Shown here in pieces: positions 27,743-36,615 of a DNA stretch of 64,000 nucleotides. How positions within the stretch are numbered: the stretch's first letter is position 1; every line of letters starts with the position of its first letter. Both the position numbers and the translations under genes were made by a program. The stretch covers positions 1-64,000 of the forward strand of contig SVRJ01000008.1 of NCBI GenBank assembly GCA_015064885.1. Reading direction: 5' to 3'. The DNA comes from Oscillospiraceae bacterium. Lineage in GTDB: Bacteria > Bacillota > Clostridia > Oscillospirales > CAG-272. Below the pieces are notes generated by a model. It ran no database searches. It was not told where the DNA came from and was given only the letters and a program-made list of their open reading frames with translations.

Positions 27743-27977
27743 ATTTTTATCCTCCTTATGCAAGTTAAATTTTATCTTGCTGCCGGGTACCTCCCCCGGC
27801 GGCTTGTCGTCGGTTAAAGGACTGTTTTATCTCCACACCGCTTTCGCGGTATAAAAAACCTTGCGGTCTCGCGGCCGCAAAGGGGCGTTTTGAGGAGAAA
27901 CCTCAATACACCGTCCTTTCCTTACGGCAGTTTGGAGCTATTGCGCTTTCACGCTATTTGTAATCCCTTTCGGGTAA
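27743..27977 (-). promoter_or_regulatory. Hairpin-rich gap between rpsN and rpsH
   Basis: 235 bp in an otherwise tightly packed operon. On the minus strand several small hairpins follow one another: ACCCgaaaGGG, TTGAGGtttctCCTCAA, the terminator-like hairpin at 27853-27883, ACCGCgaaaGCGGT and a CCGGGGG/CCCGG pair just before the rpsH Shine-Dalgarno. No ORF with a ribosome-binding site was found. It may be an attenuator, an RNA processing site or an S8-type control region. Confidence 0.55.
27853..27883 (-). terminator. Terminator-like hairpin inside the ribosomal operon
   Basis: Minus-strand stem CCTTTGCGG/CCGCAAGG (with one bulged base) followed directly by TTTTTT. It has every mark of an intrinsic terminator but lies between rpsN and rpsH, where transcription must continue; partial termination would lower expression of everything downstream. 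Confidence 0.6.
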
Positions 27978-28163
27978 TTACCAGCTTGCCTTCTTTACAC
28001 CGGGTATTTCGCCCTTGTAAGCAAGGTTTCTGAAGCAGATACGGCAGATTCCGTACTTGCGAAGATAAGCATGGGGACGTCCGCAGATCTTGCATCTGTT
28101 ATATTCTCTTGTGGAGAACTTCTGGTCCTTCTGCTGCTTGAGAATCATCGACTTCTTTGCCAT
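27978..28163 (-). CDS. rpsN: 30S ribosomal protein S14, Zn (type Z) form
   Basis: 61 aa from the ATG at 28163 (GAGGAG upstream). Four zinc ligands, Cys24, Cys27, Cys40 and Cys43, as in the short zinc-dependent S14 of Firmicutes. Ends [12 protein letters not shown] as in the family. Confidence 0.96.
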   Translation of the reverse strand: MAKKSMILKQQKDQKFSTREYNRCKICGRPHAYLRKYGICRICFRNLAYKGEIPGVKKASW

Positions 28164-28176
28164 AGTGTTACTCTCC

Positions 28177-28719
28177 TCAGTTCTGTGCGAACGGAGCGCC
28201 AAGGAGCTTAAGAAGCTCTCTTGCCTCTTCGTCGGTATTTGCCGTTGTTACGAAGCAGATATCCATTCCGCGGATCTTGTCGATCTTATCGTACTCGATC
28301 TCGGGGAATATGAGCTGCTCTTTAAGTCCGAGGGCATAGTTTCCTCTGCCGTCGAACGCGTTGGGGTTGATACCCTTGAAGTCACGAACTCTGGGAAGTG
28401 CGAAGTTGAAGAGTCTGTCTACGAACTCATACATCTTCTCGCCTCTGAGTGTAACCTTTGCGCCGATCTTCATACCCTCACGGAGCTTGAAGTTAGCAAC
28501 CGACTTACGAGCGTAAGTGGGAACTGCCTTCTGACCTGTGATGAGTGTGAGCTCGCCGATTATGGTGTCGATAACCTTTGTGTTTTCCTTTGCGTCGCCT
28601 GCGCCTACGTTGAGGACTACCTTGTCGAGCTTAGGAATCTGCATTGTGCTCTTGTACTCGAATTTCTTCATAAGAGCAGGAGCTACTTCATTTACATACA
28701 AATCTTTAATTCTTGCCAT
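28177..28719 (-). CDS. rplE: 50S ribosomal protein L5
   Basis: 180 aa from the ATG at 28719 (AAGGAG upstream). Contains [37 protein letters not shown] and the C-terminal [17 protein letters not shown]. Binds 5S rRNA and contacts P-site tRNA in the central protuberance. Confidence 0.97.
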   Translation of the reverse strand: MARIKDLYVNEVAPALMKKFEYKSTMQIPKLDKVVLNVGAGDAKENTKVIDTIIGELTLITGQKAVPTYARKSVANFKLREGMKIGAKVTLRGEKMYEFVDRLFNFALPRVRDFKGINPNAFDGRGNYALGLKEQLIFPEIEYDKIDKIRGMDICFVTTANTDEEARELLKLLGAPFAQN

Positions 28720-28730
28720 GTTTTCACTCC

Positions 28731-29096
28731 TTAAAGTTCTTTGCCGCACTTAGCGCAGAGGCGCTTTACGACTCTTTTTGTGTTGCCGTTCTTGTCTGTT
28801 TCTTCGGAAACGGCCTTCTTAACTCTTACACCCTGCTTGCAGTTGGGGCAGTAAAGAGCTACCTTGGAAGCATAAAGAGCGCCTTCAGCCTCGATTATGC
28901 CGCCTGTTTCACCCTGTCTTCTGGGCTTTACGTGCTTCTTGATCACGTTTGCACCCTCGATAATTACCTTGCCTTCCTTGGGGGAGACAGCGATTACCTT
29001 GTGTGTCTTAACGTTGCCGTTCTCGTCCTTCTTGTACTTGTACTGACCTGTAAGGAGAACAACTTCATCACCTGTTTTAATAACTGTTTTGCTCAT
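28731..29096 (-). CDS. rplX: 50S ribosomal protein L24 with C-terminal Zn ribbon
   Basis: 121 aa from the ATG at 29096 (AGGAGG upstream). KOW motif region near residues 7-35 ([13 protein letters not shown]), then [14 protein letters not shown]. The C-terminal 45 residues hold two Cys pairs (CPNC and CAKC) that probably bind zinc, making the protein longer than the 104 aa E. coli form. Initiates 50S assembly. Confidence 0.95.
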   Translation of the reverse strand: MSKTVIKTGDEVVLLTGQYKYKKDENGNVKTHKVIAVSPKEGKVIIEGANVIKKHVKPRRQGETGGIIEAEGALYASKVALYCPNCKQGVRVKKAVSEETDKNGNTKRVVKRLCAKCGKEL

Positions 29097-29110
29097 TATT
29101 CTGCCTCCTA

Positions 29111-29479
29111 TCAAAGTACTTCGGGAGCGAGGGAGAGGATCTTAAGGTAGTCCTTCTCACGAAGCTCTCTTGCCACAGGGCCAAAAATACGTGTACCCTT
29201 GGGGTTCTTATCTTCTTTGATGATTACCGCTGAGTTCTCGTCGAACTTGATGTAGGATCCGTCAGCTCTCTTTACGCCTTTTTTGCTTCTAACGATAACT
29301 GCCTTTACTACTTCGCCCTTCTTAACAACTCCGCCGGGTGTTGCCTTCTTAACTGTAGCAACTACTACGTCTCCGATGTTAGCGTATCTACGGCCTGTTC
29401 CGCCGAGTACGCGAATGCACATCAGTTCCTTTGCACCGGTGTTGTCGGCAACCTTCATCATTGATTGTTGCTGTATCAC
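29111..29479 (-). CDS. rplN: 50S ribosomal protein L14
   Basis: 122 aa. Starts [20 protein letters not shown] and contains [15 protein letters not shown] and [16 protein letters not shown]. Forms an intersubunit bridge and is the binding site of the silencing factor RsfS. Confidence 0.97.
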   Translation of the reverse strand: MIQQQSMMKVADNTGAKELMCIRVLGGTGRRYANIGDVVVATVKKATPGGVVKKGEVVKAVIVRSKKGVKRADGSYIKFDENSAVIIKEDKNPKGTRIFGPVARELREKDYLKILSLAPEVL

Positions 29480-29537
29480 TTTGCGTTCCTCCTAATTCAA
29501 TACGATCTTGACGTATTTACTGTTTCTTCCGGACAGA

Positions 29538-29795
29538 TTACTTAGCCTTTTCGATAATCTCTACAAGTCTCCATCTCTTTGTCTTGGAGAGGGGTCTTGT
29601 TTCCATTATCTCGACTGTATCACCGATTCCGCATTCGTTGTTTTCATCGTGAGCGTGTACCTTAAGTGTACGCTTGACGATCTTACCGTACGTCGGGTGC
29701 TTTACGTTGTCCTCGATAGCAACAACTATTGTCTTAGCCATCTTATCGCTTACAACCTTACCGACTCTTGTTTTTCTAAGGTTTCTTTCAGTCAT
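29538..29795 (-). CDS. rpsQ: 30S ribosomal protein S17
   Basis: 85 aa, OB fold. Starts [19 protein letters not shown] and contains the [20 protein letters not shown] signature. Early 16S rRNA binder. Confidence 0.97.
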   Translation of the reverse strand: MTERNLRKTRVGKVVSDKMAKTIVVAIEDNVKHPTYGKIVKRTLKVHAHDENNECGIGDTVEIMETRPLSKTKRWRLVEIIEKAK

Positions 29796-29806
29796 CTTGT
29801 GCCTCC

Positions 29807-29995
29807 TTATGCGTTCTTCGCATGAAGAACTGTCATCACGCGGGCAATATCCTTCTTGACTTCCGTGATTCTGTGCGGGTTCTCAAGCTGGTTTATTGCG
29901 TGCTGGAAACGGAGGTTAAAAAGTTCTTCCTTCAAATCCTTGAGCTTGCCGTTGAGCTCTTCAACTGTAAGTTCTTTAAGTTCTGTTGCTTTCAC
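29807..29995 (-). CDS. rpmC: 50S ribosomal protein L29
   Basis: 62 aa, two long helices. Starts [18 protein letters not shown] and has [10 protein letters not shown] and the C-terminal [15 protein letters not shown]. Located at the tunnel exit with L23. Starts 3 nt after rplP. Confidence 0.96.
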   Translation of the reverse strand: MKATELKELTVEELNGKLKDLKEELFNLRFQHAINQLENPHRITEVKKDIARVMTVLHAKNA

Positions 29996-29998
29996 TTC

Positions 29999-30421
29999 TT
30001 ATGCCTCCTCTACGTTTTCTTTGGCAATAAACTTTGTCTTTATAGGAAGCTTATGTCCTGCAAGACGCATTGCCTCTTTTGCGACTTCTACGGAGACGCC
30101 GGACATTTCAAACATTATTCTTCCGGGCTTAACTACTGCTACCCAGTATTCGGGTGAACCCTTACCGGAACCCATACGTGTTTCAGCCGGCTTCTCTGTG
30201 ATCGGCTTATCAGGGAATATCTTTATCCATACTTTACCGCCACGGCGAATGTATCTCGTCATTGCGATACGCGCTGCTTCTATCTGGTTGCTTGTGATCC
30301 AAGCGGGCTCTGTAGCTACGAGACCGTACTCACCGTATGTGAGTGTGTTGCCTCTGCTTGCCTTGCCCTTAAGTCTGCCGCGCTGTACTCTGCGGTACTT
30401 AACTCTTTTAGGCATTAACAT
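29999..30421 (-). CDS. rplP: 50S ribosomal protein L16
   Basis: 140 aa. The start at 30421 gives [20 protein letters not shown], the same layout as MLQPKR in other bacteria; its ATG overlaps the rpsC stop by 1 nt (TAATG). Contains [20 protein letters not shown], the conserved GSGKG loop and the C-terminal [13 protein letters not shown]. Organises the A-site and the L7/L12 stalk base. Confidence 0.96.
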   Translation of the reverse strand: MLMPKRVKYRRVQRGRLKGKASRGNTLTYGEYGLVATEPAWITSNQIEAARIAMTRYIRRGGKVWIKIFPDKPITEKPAETRMGSGKGSPEYWVAVVKPGRIMFEMSGVSVEVAKEAMRLAGHKLPIKTKFIAKENVEEA

Positions 30422-31305
30422 TATTGCTCGCCCCCCTCTTTCGGTGCTTTATCTACAGGTCTTGCATCGGGACGGGGTCTGCGTTCTGTTCTCTGACCGT
30501 CCTTGCGTTCGCCTCTGTTGAAGCCGCCCTTACCGTTGAAGTTACCCTTGCGGTCGCCGTTGTTTCTGCGGTCACCGTTGTTTCTGCGGTCGCCGTTGTT
30601 TCTGCGGTCCTTGCGGTCGCCTCTTCCGTTTTCGTTGCGTCTTCTTCTGTTATCTTCTTCGCTGCGATTTACTACGTTGAGAACCTCGCCCTTATAGATC
30701 CAAACCTTAACACCTATCTTACCGTAGGTCGTGTTTGCTTCCCAGAAGCCGTAATCGATATCAGCTCTGAGTGTCTGGAGCGGAATTGTTCCTTCGTGGT
30801 AGTGCTCGCTTCTTGCGATCTCCGCGCCGCCGAGACGTCCGCCGCAGGATATCTTGATACCCTTAGCGCCGCTCTTCATGGTGTTGCGGATAGCCATCTT
30901 CATAGCTCTTCTGAAAGCTACACGGCCTTCGAGCTGAGATGCGATGTTTTCTGCTACGAGCTGAGCGTTGATATCAGGGTTCTTGACCTCTGCTACGTTG
31001 ATAGCAACCGTCTTACCTGTGATCTTTTCGAGCTCTGCTCTGTACTTTTCGATTTCTGCTCCGCCACGGCCGATTACGATACCCGGCTTCGCGCAGTGGA
31101 TGATCACGCGAACTCTGCCGTTGTTATCTCTTTCGATCTCAATCTTGGGAACTCCTGCTTTCTGGAGCTCTTTCTTGAGGTACTTTCTGACCTTATAGTC
31201 GGAAACAAGGGTATCACCGAATGCTTCGTCGTTTACGAACCATCTGGAATCCCAGTCTTTGATTACGCCGACACGAATGCCGTGCGGATTAACTTTCTGT
31301 CCCAT
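30421..31305 (-). CDS. rpsC: 30S ribosomal protein S3 with Arg/Asn/Gly-rich C-terminal extension
   Basis: 294 aa, about 70-80 longer than typical S3. Residues 1-212 are the normal protein: KH domain with IVIGRGG at 77-82, then the C-terminal S3 fold with [14 protein letters not shown]. From about 213 to the end is a low-complexity, strongly charged tail with three or four copies of a six-residue RRNNGD unit and further RG-type motifs. At DNA level an 18 bp unit is repeated near 30551-30609. The tail is solvent-side by position and may bind RNA. Confidence 0.95.
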   Translation of the reverse strand: MGQKVNPHGIRVGVIKDWDSRWFVNDEAFGDTLVSDYKVRKYLKKELQKAGVPKIEIERDNNGRVRVIIHCAKPGIVIGRGGAEIEKYRAELEKITGKTVAINVAEVKNPDINAQLVAENIASQLEGRVAFRRAMKMAIRNTMKSGAKGIKISCGGRLGGAEIARSEHYHEGTIPLQTLRADIDYGFWEANTTYGKIGVKVWIYKGEVLNVVNRSEEDNRRRRNENGRGDRKDRRNNGDRRNNGDRRNNGDRKGNFNGKGGFNRGERKDGQRTERRPRPDARPVDKAPKEGGEQ

Positions 31306-31320
31306 ATTCAGCCTCCTAAG

Positions 31321-31656
31321 TTATGCTCTCTCAGAGACTACGATAGTCACGTGAGATGTTCTCTTCAGTATTCTGTCGCCGCTTCCCTTAGCTCTGGGCA
31401 TCATGCGCTTGAGCGTAGGACCGGGGCACACATAGCACTCGGAAACGTAGAGTTTCGAGGCATCCATATGGAAATTGTTTTCTGCGTTTGCCACTGCACT
31501 TCCCAGCAACTTTACAAGGTATTCGGACGCGCTTCTGGGTGTATTCTGAAGAATAGCCATTGCTACGTCTGCGTCCTTGCCTCTGATGAGGTCGAGAACG
31601 ATCTTTACCTTACGGGGGGAGATGCGTGCGTACTTAAGAATTGCTTTTGCCTGCAT
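31321..31656 (-). CDS. rplV: 50S ribosomal protein L22
   Basis: 111 aa. Contains ARISPRKVKIVLDLIRGKD, the beta-hairpin that reaches into the exit tunnel (MPRAKGSGDRILKRTSH), and HVTIVVSE at the end. Macrolide contacts map to this hairpin. Confidence 0.97.
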   Translation of the reverse strand: MQAKAILKYARISPRKVKIVLDLIRGKDADVAMAILQNTPRSASEYLVKLLGSAVANAENNFHMDASKLYVSECYVCPGPTLKRMMPRAKGSGDRILKRTSHVTIVVSERA

Positions 31657-31674
31657 TTTTTATTCCTCCCTTAA

Positions 31675-31956
31675 TTACTTACCGTTGTTGGATGTCTTCG
31701 AGCCCGCATGTCCCTTGAAGGTACGGGTCGGTGCGAATTCGCCGAGCTTGTGACCTACCATATCCTCGGTTACGTATACGGGAATGTGCTTTCTGCCGTC
31801 ATGAACAGCAACTGTGTGTCCTACGAATTCCGGGAATATTGTGGATGAACGGGACCATGTCTTAAGAACCTTCTTTTCGTTCTTCTCGTTCATAGCTACG
31901 ATTCTGTTATAAAGCTTCTCCTCGACGAAAGGCGGCTTCTTTAAGCTTCTACTCAT
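31675..31956 (-). CDS. rpsS: 30S ribosomal protein S19
   Basis: 93 aa. Starts [15 protein letters not shown]; contains [20 protein letters not shown] and [15 protein letters not shown]. Partners with S13 in the 30S head. Confidence 0.97.
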   Translation of the reverse strand: MSRSLKKPPFVEEKLYNRIVAMNEKNEKKVLKTWSRSSTIFPEFVGHTVAVHDGRKHIPVYVTEDMVGHKLGEFAPTRTFKGHAGSKTSNNGK

Positions 31957-31975
31957 TTAATTTTGCCTCCTTCGC

Positions 31976-32803
31976 TTATTTCGCATTTCTGCGCTTGACA
32001 ATGAACTTATCTGTTCTTGCCTTCTTGTTTCTCGTCTTATATCCGAGAGCGGGCTTGCCCCAAGGTGTTACAGGGCCCGGACGGCCGATGGGCGAGCGTC
32101 CTTCACCACCACCGTGAGGGTGGTCGCAGGGGTTCATTACCGAACCTCTTACCGTAGGTCTGATACCCTTGTGTCTTGTCTTACCTGCTTTACCGACCTT
32201 AACTGTGTCGTGCTCGAGGTTACCTACCTGACCGATAGTTGCCTTGCACTCAAGTCTTACGATTCTTACTTCGCCGGAGGGAAGTCTTACCTGAGCGATG
32301 CCGTTCTCCTTGGAGATGAGCTGTGCAGCAGCACCTGCGGAACGAACGAGCTGGCCGCCCTTACCGGGATAAAGCTCGATATTGTGGATGAGAGTACCTG
32401 TGGGGATGTTTGCGATAGGAAGTGTGTTACCTGCCTTGATATCTGCATCCTCGCCGCTGTATACAACGTCTCCGTCGGTAAGGCCCTGAGGAGCGAGTAT
32501 ATAGCTCTTCTTGCCTTCTTCGTTCTCAAGGAGAGCGATGTAAGAGCTTCTGTTGGGGTCGTACTCAACGCCGACAACAGTTGCGCTTCCGGTAGGTCTC
32601 TTGAAATCTACGATACGGTACTTGACCTTGTTTCCGCCACCTCTGTGACGTACTGTGATGCGACCGTAGTTGTTACGGCCTGAGTTCTTTTTCTTTACTA
32701 CTACGAGGCTCTTCTCGGGGGAGAACTTTGTGAGCTCCTCAAAAGTGGGAACAGACATATGTCTTCTCGAGGGTGTCGTAGGCTTATACTTCTTTGTAGG
32801 CAT
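31976..32803 (-). CDS. rplB: 50S ribosomal protein L2
   Basis: 275 aa. Starts [18 protein letters not shown]. Contains the conserved [19 protein letters not shown] loop with the essential His, and the basic C-terminal tail. Needed for peptidyl-transferase centre structure and subunit joining. Confidence 0.97.
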   Translation of the reverse strand: MPTKKYKPTTPSRRHMSVPTFEELTKFSPEKSLVVVKKKNSGRNNYGRITVRHRGGGNKVKYRIVDFKRPTGSATVVGVEYDPNRSSYIALLENEEGKKSYILAPQGLTDGDVVYSGEDADIKAGNTLPIANIPTGTLIHNIELYPGKGGQLVRSAGAAAQLISKENGIAQVRLPSGEVRIVRLECKATIGQVGNLEHDTVKVGKAGKTRHKGIRPTVRGSVMNPCDHPHGGGEGRSPIGRPGPVTPWGKPALGYKTRNKKARTDKFIVKRRNAK

Positions 32804-32821
32804 TTCGTCTTCCTCCTACCA

Positions 32822-33115
32822 TCAGTTAAGTCCTTCGAAGAACTCGATCGTCTTGGATTCGGGCTTAAGAGTAACTATAGCCTTTTTCCATGCGGGAGTG
32901 TATCCCGAGTTCATACCGAGTCTCTTGGGCTTTCTCTTCATATTCACGGTGTTTACAGACTGTACCTGTACGCCGAACATAACCTCGACTGCGTTTGCGA
33001 TCTCGGGCTTTGTTGCGTTCTTGAGTACCTTAAAGCAGTACTTCTTATCAGCCATCATATCCATGCTCGCTTCCGTGATAAGCGGCTTTATGATGATATC
33101 CTGTACCATTTTCAT
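32822..33115 (-). CDS. rplW: 50S ribosomal protein L23
   Basis: 97 aa. Contains DIIIKPLITEAS at the start, KYCFKVLKNATKPEIANAVE, and VNTVNMKRKPKRLG. Docking site of SRP and trigger factor at the tunnel exit. Its ATG overlaps the rplD stop by 1 nt. Confidence 0.97.
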   Translation of the reverse strand: MKMVQDIIIKPLITEASMDMMADKKYCFKVLKNATKPEIANAVEVMFGVQVQSVNTVNMKRKPKRLGMNSGYTPAWKKAIVTLKPESKTIEFFEGLN

Positions 33116-33738
33116 TATGCGTAAACCTCCTCGAGTTTTTCTATAGCAGCCTTGTCCACTACAAGTGTATCTGCATTGAGGATGTCATAAACATTGAGAG
33201 TAGAGGAAAGTGTGGATTTTACCTTTGCGATGTTTGCAAGGCTCTTTACTACGCAAGGTCTTACTTCGGGGAGAACAACGAGTGTCTTTCCTTCAGCCTT
33301 AACTGCTGCGAGCATTGCAACCATGGTCTTGGTCTTGTACTCTTCGGAAACTATGCTGTCAACAACGATGAGCTTACCTTCAGCAACCTTATCGCTGAGT
33401 GCAGAGAAGAGAGCAACTCTCTTTGTTTTCTTGTTGAGGGATACTCTGTAGTCGCGGGGCTTGGGGCCGAGAGCCACACCACCGTGTGTCCACTGGGGAG
33501 CACGTGTGGAACCCTGACGAGCGCGTCCTGTACCCTTCTGTCTCCAGGGCTTCTTACCGCCGCCGCTTACCTCTGTTCTGGTAAGTGTGGACTGTGTACC
33601 CTGTCTCTGGTTGAGCAAGAATGCTCTTACTGCGGCATGGAGAACTGCTGCGTTGACCTCTGCGCCGAATATCTTTTCGGAGAGCTCGATGCTTCCTACT
33701 TCTGCGCCGGTCATGTTCAATACTTTAATACTAGGCAT
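33115..33738 (-). CDS. rplD: 50S ribosomal protein L4
   Basis: 207 aa. Contains the tunnel loop RTEVSGGGKKPWRQKGTGRA and GPKPRDYRVSLNKK. In E. coli L4 also represses its own operon by binding the S10 leader; the long leader at 34815-35099 leaves room for such control, but no E. coli-like element was recognised. Confidence 0.97.
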   Translation of the reverse strand: MPSIKVLNMTGAEVGSIELSEKIFGAEVNAAVLHAAVRAFLLNQRQGTQSTLTRTEVSGGGKKPWRQKGTGRARQGSTRAPQWTHGGVALGPKPRDYRVSLNKKTKRVALFSALSDKVAEGKLIVVDSIVSEEYKTKTMVAMLAAVKAEGKTLVVLPEVRPCVVKSLANIAKVKSTLSSTLNVYDILNADTLVVDKAAIEKLEEVYA

Positions 33739-33758
33739 TTATTTCTTCCTCCTTCCGC

Positions 33759-34388
33759 TTACGCTTTAACCGAGTCGCGAATGAAAACGATTCCGCCCTT
33801 CGCACCGGGGATAGCACCCTTAACTGCGATGAGGTTGTTTTCTGCGTCGATCTTTGCTACGCTGAGATTAAGAACAGTTACCTGTTCGTTACCGTATTGG
33901 CCTGCCATCTTCTTGTTCTTGAAGATCCTTGCGGGGTCGATTACGCCCATGGAGCCGGACTGACGGTGGATAGGACCGATACCGTGTGTCTTGCCGAGCA
34001 TGTGGAGATTCCAACGCTTGATAGCACCGGTGTAGCCGTGACCCTTTGTAATACCTGTTACGTCGACCTTGTCGCCTGCGGCGAAGGTATCGGCGGATAT
34101 TACGTCACCGACGTTGAGACCGGAAATGTCATCAAGTCTGAACTCCTTAAGATGTCTCTTAAGAGCAACTCCTGCCTTTTCGAAATGACCCTTTTCAGCT
34201 TTGGTGAGGTGCTTTTCCTTAGCGTCCTCGAAACCGAGCTGTACGGCGTTGTAGCCGTCGTTTTCGACAGTCTTCTTCTGCGCTACTACGCAGGGACCTG
34301 CCTTGATTATCGTAACCGGGATAACGTTTCCGACTTCGTCGAAAATCTGTGTCATACCGATTTTCTTACCGATAATACCCTTTTTCAT
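33759..34388 (-). CDS. rplC: 50S ribosomal protein L3
   Basis: 209 aa from the ATG at 34388, preceded by AGGAGG at 6 nt; longer readings lack a ribosome-binding site. Starts [16 protein letters not shown] and contains [17 protein letters not shown] near the peptidyl-transferase centre. The 117 nt gap to rpsJ holds a stem-loop (CAACC/GGTTG core). Confidence 0.96.
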   Translation of the reverse strand: MKKGIIGKKIGMTQIFDEVGNVIPVTIIKAGPCVVAQKKTVENDGYNAVQLGFEDAKEKHLTKAEKGHFEKAGVALKRHLKEFRLDDISGLNVGDVISADTFAAGDKVDVTGITKGHGYTGAIKRWNLHMLGKTHGIGPIHRQSGSMGVIDPARIFKNKKMAGQYGNEQVTVLNLSVAKIDAENNLIAVKGAIPGAKGGIVFIRDSVKA

Positions 34389-34505
34389 AATGAACCTCCT
34401 GTGGTTATTGGTTGACGTTTTGAATTTTTCCTCTCGGAAAGCGCCAACTTGACTCACAAGCAACCATCCTGGTTGTTTGATTGTGGATTTGTTTTTTTGC
34501 CCTTA

Positions 34506-34814
34506 TCAGACCTTGAGGTCGATATCGACTCCTGCGGGCAGCTCGACGTTCTGGAGCTCGTCGATGAATTTCTTCGAAGGACGAATTACGTCGATCAGTC
34601 TCTTGTGTGTGCGACGTTCGAATTGTTCGCGGCTATCCTTATATTTATGCACCGCACGAAGGATCGTGATGATCTCCTTCTCTGTGGGGAGCGGGATAGG
34701 ACCGGAAACCTGAGCTCCGCTTCTCTTTGCTGCTTCAACAATCTTAGCTGCTGCTGCATCTACAAGCTTGCTGTCGTAGCTCTTGAGTCTGATTCTGGTC
34801 TTTTCTGTTGCCAT
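34506..34814 (-). CDS. rpsJ: 30S ribosomal protein S10 (NusE)
   Basis: 102 aa. First gene of the super-operon. Contains [32 protein letters not shown] and the loop [18 protein letters not shown]. Works in the 30S head and as NusE in transcription antitermination and transcription-translation coupling. AGGAGG upstream of the ATG. Confidence 0.97.
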   Translation of the reverse strand: MATEKTRIRLKSYDSKLVDAAAAKIVEAAKRSGAQVSGPIPLPTEKEIITILRAVHKYKDSREQFERRTHKRLIDVIRPSKKFIDELQNVELPAGVDIDLKV

Positions 34815-35099
34815 TGCTTTAGCCTCCTGTTAGATTTTCGCTCGGCGGATCGGGTTTATCCGCAGCGTTAACCTCGGCAGTTCCTTGTACACGATTCCGT
34901 GCGTTTCGCGTTTTGTCCCTTTAAAAACCGACATTTGCCTGTCGCAACAATACAACCCTTTGCGATCACGCAAATCTCGGAAAGAGACGCGAAGCACACT
35001 TCATCGGACAAAACTCTGCCGTTCGCCCGATCGATCGGACATACTCCACGAAAATTACCTGCATAATGCAGCAACCTTTCGCTTCAACGCACATCAAGC
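34815..35099 (-). promoter_or_regulatory. Long 5' leader of the S10 operon
   Basis: About 285 nt between the predicted transcription start and rpsJ. Contains a 12 bp palindrome, CCGATCGATCGG, at 35027-35038, and a stem GCGGAT/ATCCGC just upstream of the rpsJ Shine-Dalgarno. No ORF with a convincing start was found. Leaders of this operon carry autoregulatory RNA in other bacteria; here the role is inferred from position and length only. Confidence 0.6.
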
Positions 35100-35105
35100 T
35101 TATAT

Positions 35106-35134
35106 ATTATACCATAAAACTGTTCATTATGCAA
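35106..35134 (-). promoter_or_regulatory. Promoter of the S10-spc-alpha super-operon
   Basis: Minus-strand -35 TTGCAT, 17 bp spacer ending in ATGG, -10 TATAAT. It is the only strong promoter found between the upstream terminator and rpsJ. Confidence 0.85.
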
Positions 35135-35189
35135 TATCTAAAACAGAGAACTTTTCGCCATCTTCAGAGGTTTATATGTGCAATATATA

Positions 35190-35234
35190 CAAAAATCCGC
35201 CCGTTTTTAAGGCTGAAGCAAGCCGCGGGCGGAT
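35190..35234 (-). terminator. Terminator after the D,D-carboxypeptidase gene
   Basis: 9 bp stem ATCCGCCCG/CGGGCGGAT followed by TTTTTG on the minus strand. Confidence 0.75.
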
Positions 35235-35336
35235 GTTTTTACGATATTTCGGGTGTTTTTCTTTGGGCAATATGCCGAAATGCTGTTTTTTCCTTGTATT
35301 TTCGGTCATTTTGCTGTTTTTTTGCCGGATCGGGGG

Positions 35337-36542
35337 TCAACGCACCGAGGAAGAAAGGAGATCAAACAGCTTTTTTATATCCGAGAGGCGTGAGACGCTC
35401 GAGCCTGAGAGAAAGCTTCCCACCACGTAGACTCTGCCGTTTATATTCGCGCACGCAATAAGGCACTTTCCCGCCTTGTCGTTGTTTCCCGTTTTAAGTC
35501 CGAATACCGAGGGCATAAAGTAGCTTGACGCGGGATTTACGAAAGAGTTCGTGTTCTTCAGCACGAGGCGTCTTCCCGAGGAGAGCTCGACGACCTTCTC
35601 GTAGCAGGAGGTGTACTTGTGCAGGGTCTTTTCCTTTGCACAGTATATACCGAGGAGTATCATATCCTCGGTGGTGGTTCCTCCCTCCTCTCCTTCAACG
35701 TATCCGTCGGGAGATTCAAAGAGAGTATTCTTCATTCCTATGTTTTTTGCGTATTCGTTCATGGCACGAACGAAAACGTCGGAGGCATCGGAATCCGAAA
35801 GAGTGGTATCCTTCGCAATAATGCGTCCGATATTTACCGAAAGCGTGTAGGCGGCATCTCCGCCAGACGGAAGGAGGAGCGCATAGAGAAGCTGGTCTAC
35901 AGTGAGCACGTCGCCTTTTTTCAGGCCCGCCTTTGAGGCGTCGCGTGCGACGAGGCTCATTTCACTTCCGACGGTGAATTTTTCCTCTTCGTCGGCAAAG
36001 GAAAGAGCAACGAGCGCGCAGACGAGCTTTGTTATACTTGCGGGGTATATCTTATCATCCTTGCCGCCCTGAAGGAAGAGCACGCGCATATCCTCCGCAT
36101 CCGCTATAAACGAGTACGGCGACGCGGTTTTCAGATCCGTCTGCAGAGGATCGTACGTAAGCTCCTTTGTCGGAACGTCCGGAGGGGTTGCGACCGTTGC
36201 CGAAGTTGACCCGCTTTCCGTGGTGGTTTCTATCGGGGTGGTTGCGACTGTTGCCGAAGTTGACCCGCTTTCCGAAGTGGTTTCTATCGGGGTGGTTGCG
36301 ACTATTGCCGAAGTCGACCCGCTTTCCGTAGTGGTTTCTATCGGGGTGGTTGCGACTGTTGCCGAGGTTGACCCGCTTTCCGAAGTGGTTTCTATCGGGG
36401 TGGTTGCGACTGTTGCCGAAGTTGACCCATCCGCCGTACCCGTATCTCGCCCGGGCAAATACACGCAGGAGGCGAGCGCGAGAGCTATAAGAAGCACTAT
36501 GGCTGTTATTTTGGATATTCTTTTTGTCACGTTAACCGTCAC
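35337..36542 (-). CDS. D-alanyl-D-alanine carboxypeptidase-like lipoprotein (PBP5/6 family)
   Basis: About 401 aa. Trims the terminal D-Ala from peptidoglycan side chains. Signal peptide with lipobox ALASC (Cys26), then a Thr/Ser-rich linker with 18-residue tandem repeats (about 39-119). The catalytic domain has SxxK as SITK (169-172) and KTG in GLKTGNN. The SxN motif reads SGG (226-228), so the usual Asn is missing. The C-terminal PBP5 beta domain and membrane helix are absent; the lipid anchor replaces them. Start set at GTG 36542, about 13 nt after AAAGGAGG; a TTG at 36566 would put that ribosome site inside the gene. Confidence 0.85.
   Translation of the reverse strand: MTVNVTKRISKITAIVLLIALALASCVYLPGRDTGTADGSTSATVATTPIETTSESGSTSATVATTPIETTTESGSTSAIVATTPIETTSESGSTSATVATTPIETTTESGSTSATVATPPDVPTKELTYDPLQTDLKTASPYSFIADAEDMRVLFLQGGKDDKIYPASITKLVCALVALSFADEEEKFTVGSEMSLVARDASKAGLKKGDVLTVDQLLYALLLPSGGDAAYTLSVNIGRIIAKDTTLSDSDASDVFVRAMNEYAKNIGMKNTLFESPDGYVEGEEGGTTTEDMILLGIYCAKEKTLHKYTSCYEKVVELSSGRRLVLKNTNSFVNPASSYFMPSVFGLKTGNNDKAGKCLIACANINGRVYVVGSFLSGSSVSRLSDIKKLFDLLSSSVR
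36186..36428 (-). repeat. 54 bp coding tandem repeat, four full copies and a half
   Basis: Unit of 54 bp coding for GSTSATVATTPIETT(S/T)ES. Odd and even copies alternate between Ser and Thr at one position, which suggests block duplication of pairs. Forms the linker between the lipid anchor and the enzyme domain, so copy number sets how far the enzyme reaches into the wall. Confidence 0.9.
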
Positions 36543-36576
36543 TGCAGTGTCTGCGCCTCCTTTCAAGGAATAATTC

Positions 36577-36610
36577 TACGGCACGGATACTTTTATCCTT
36601 CCGTGCCGTA
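36577..36610 (-). terminator. Hairpin after the sugar isomerase-like gene
   Basis: 11 bp stem TACGGCACGGA/TCCGTGCCGTA just past the stop at 36616; the T-run is weak, so termination may be partial and the carboxypeptidase gene may be read through. Confidence 0.6.
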
Positions 36611-36615
36611 TTACG

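Noticed and set aside
34868-35074. 68-codon ORF in the S10 leader
   Set aside because: Begins at a TTG with no spaced ribosome site and shows no family features; the region is better explained as an RNA leader.
35195-35234. Second promoter or riboswitch upstream of the S10 promoter
   Set aside because: The structure is a simple GC stem with T-run that fits as the carboxypeptidase terminator.
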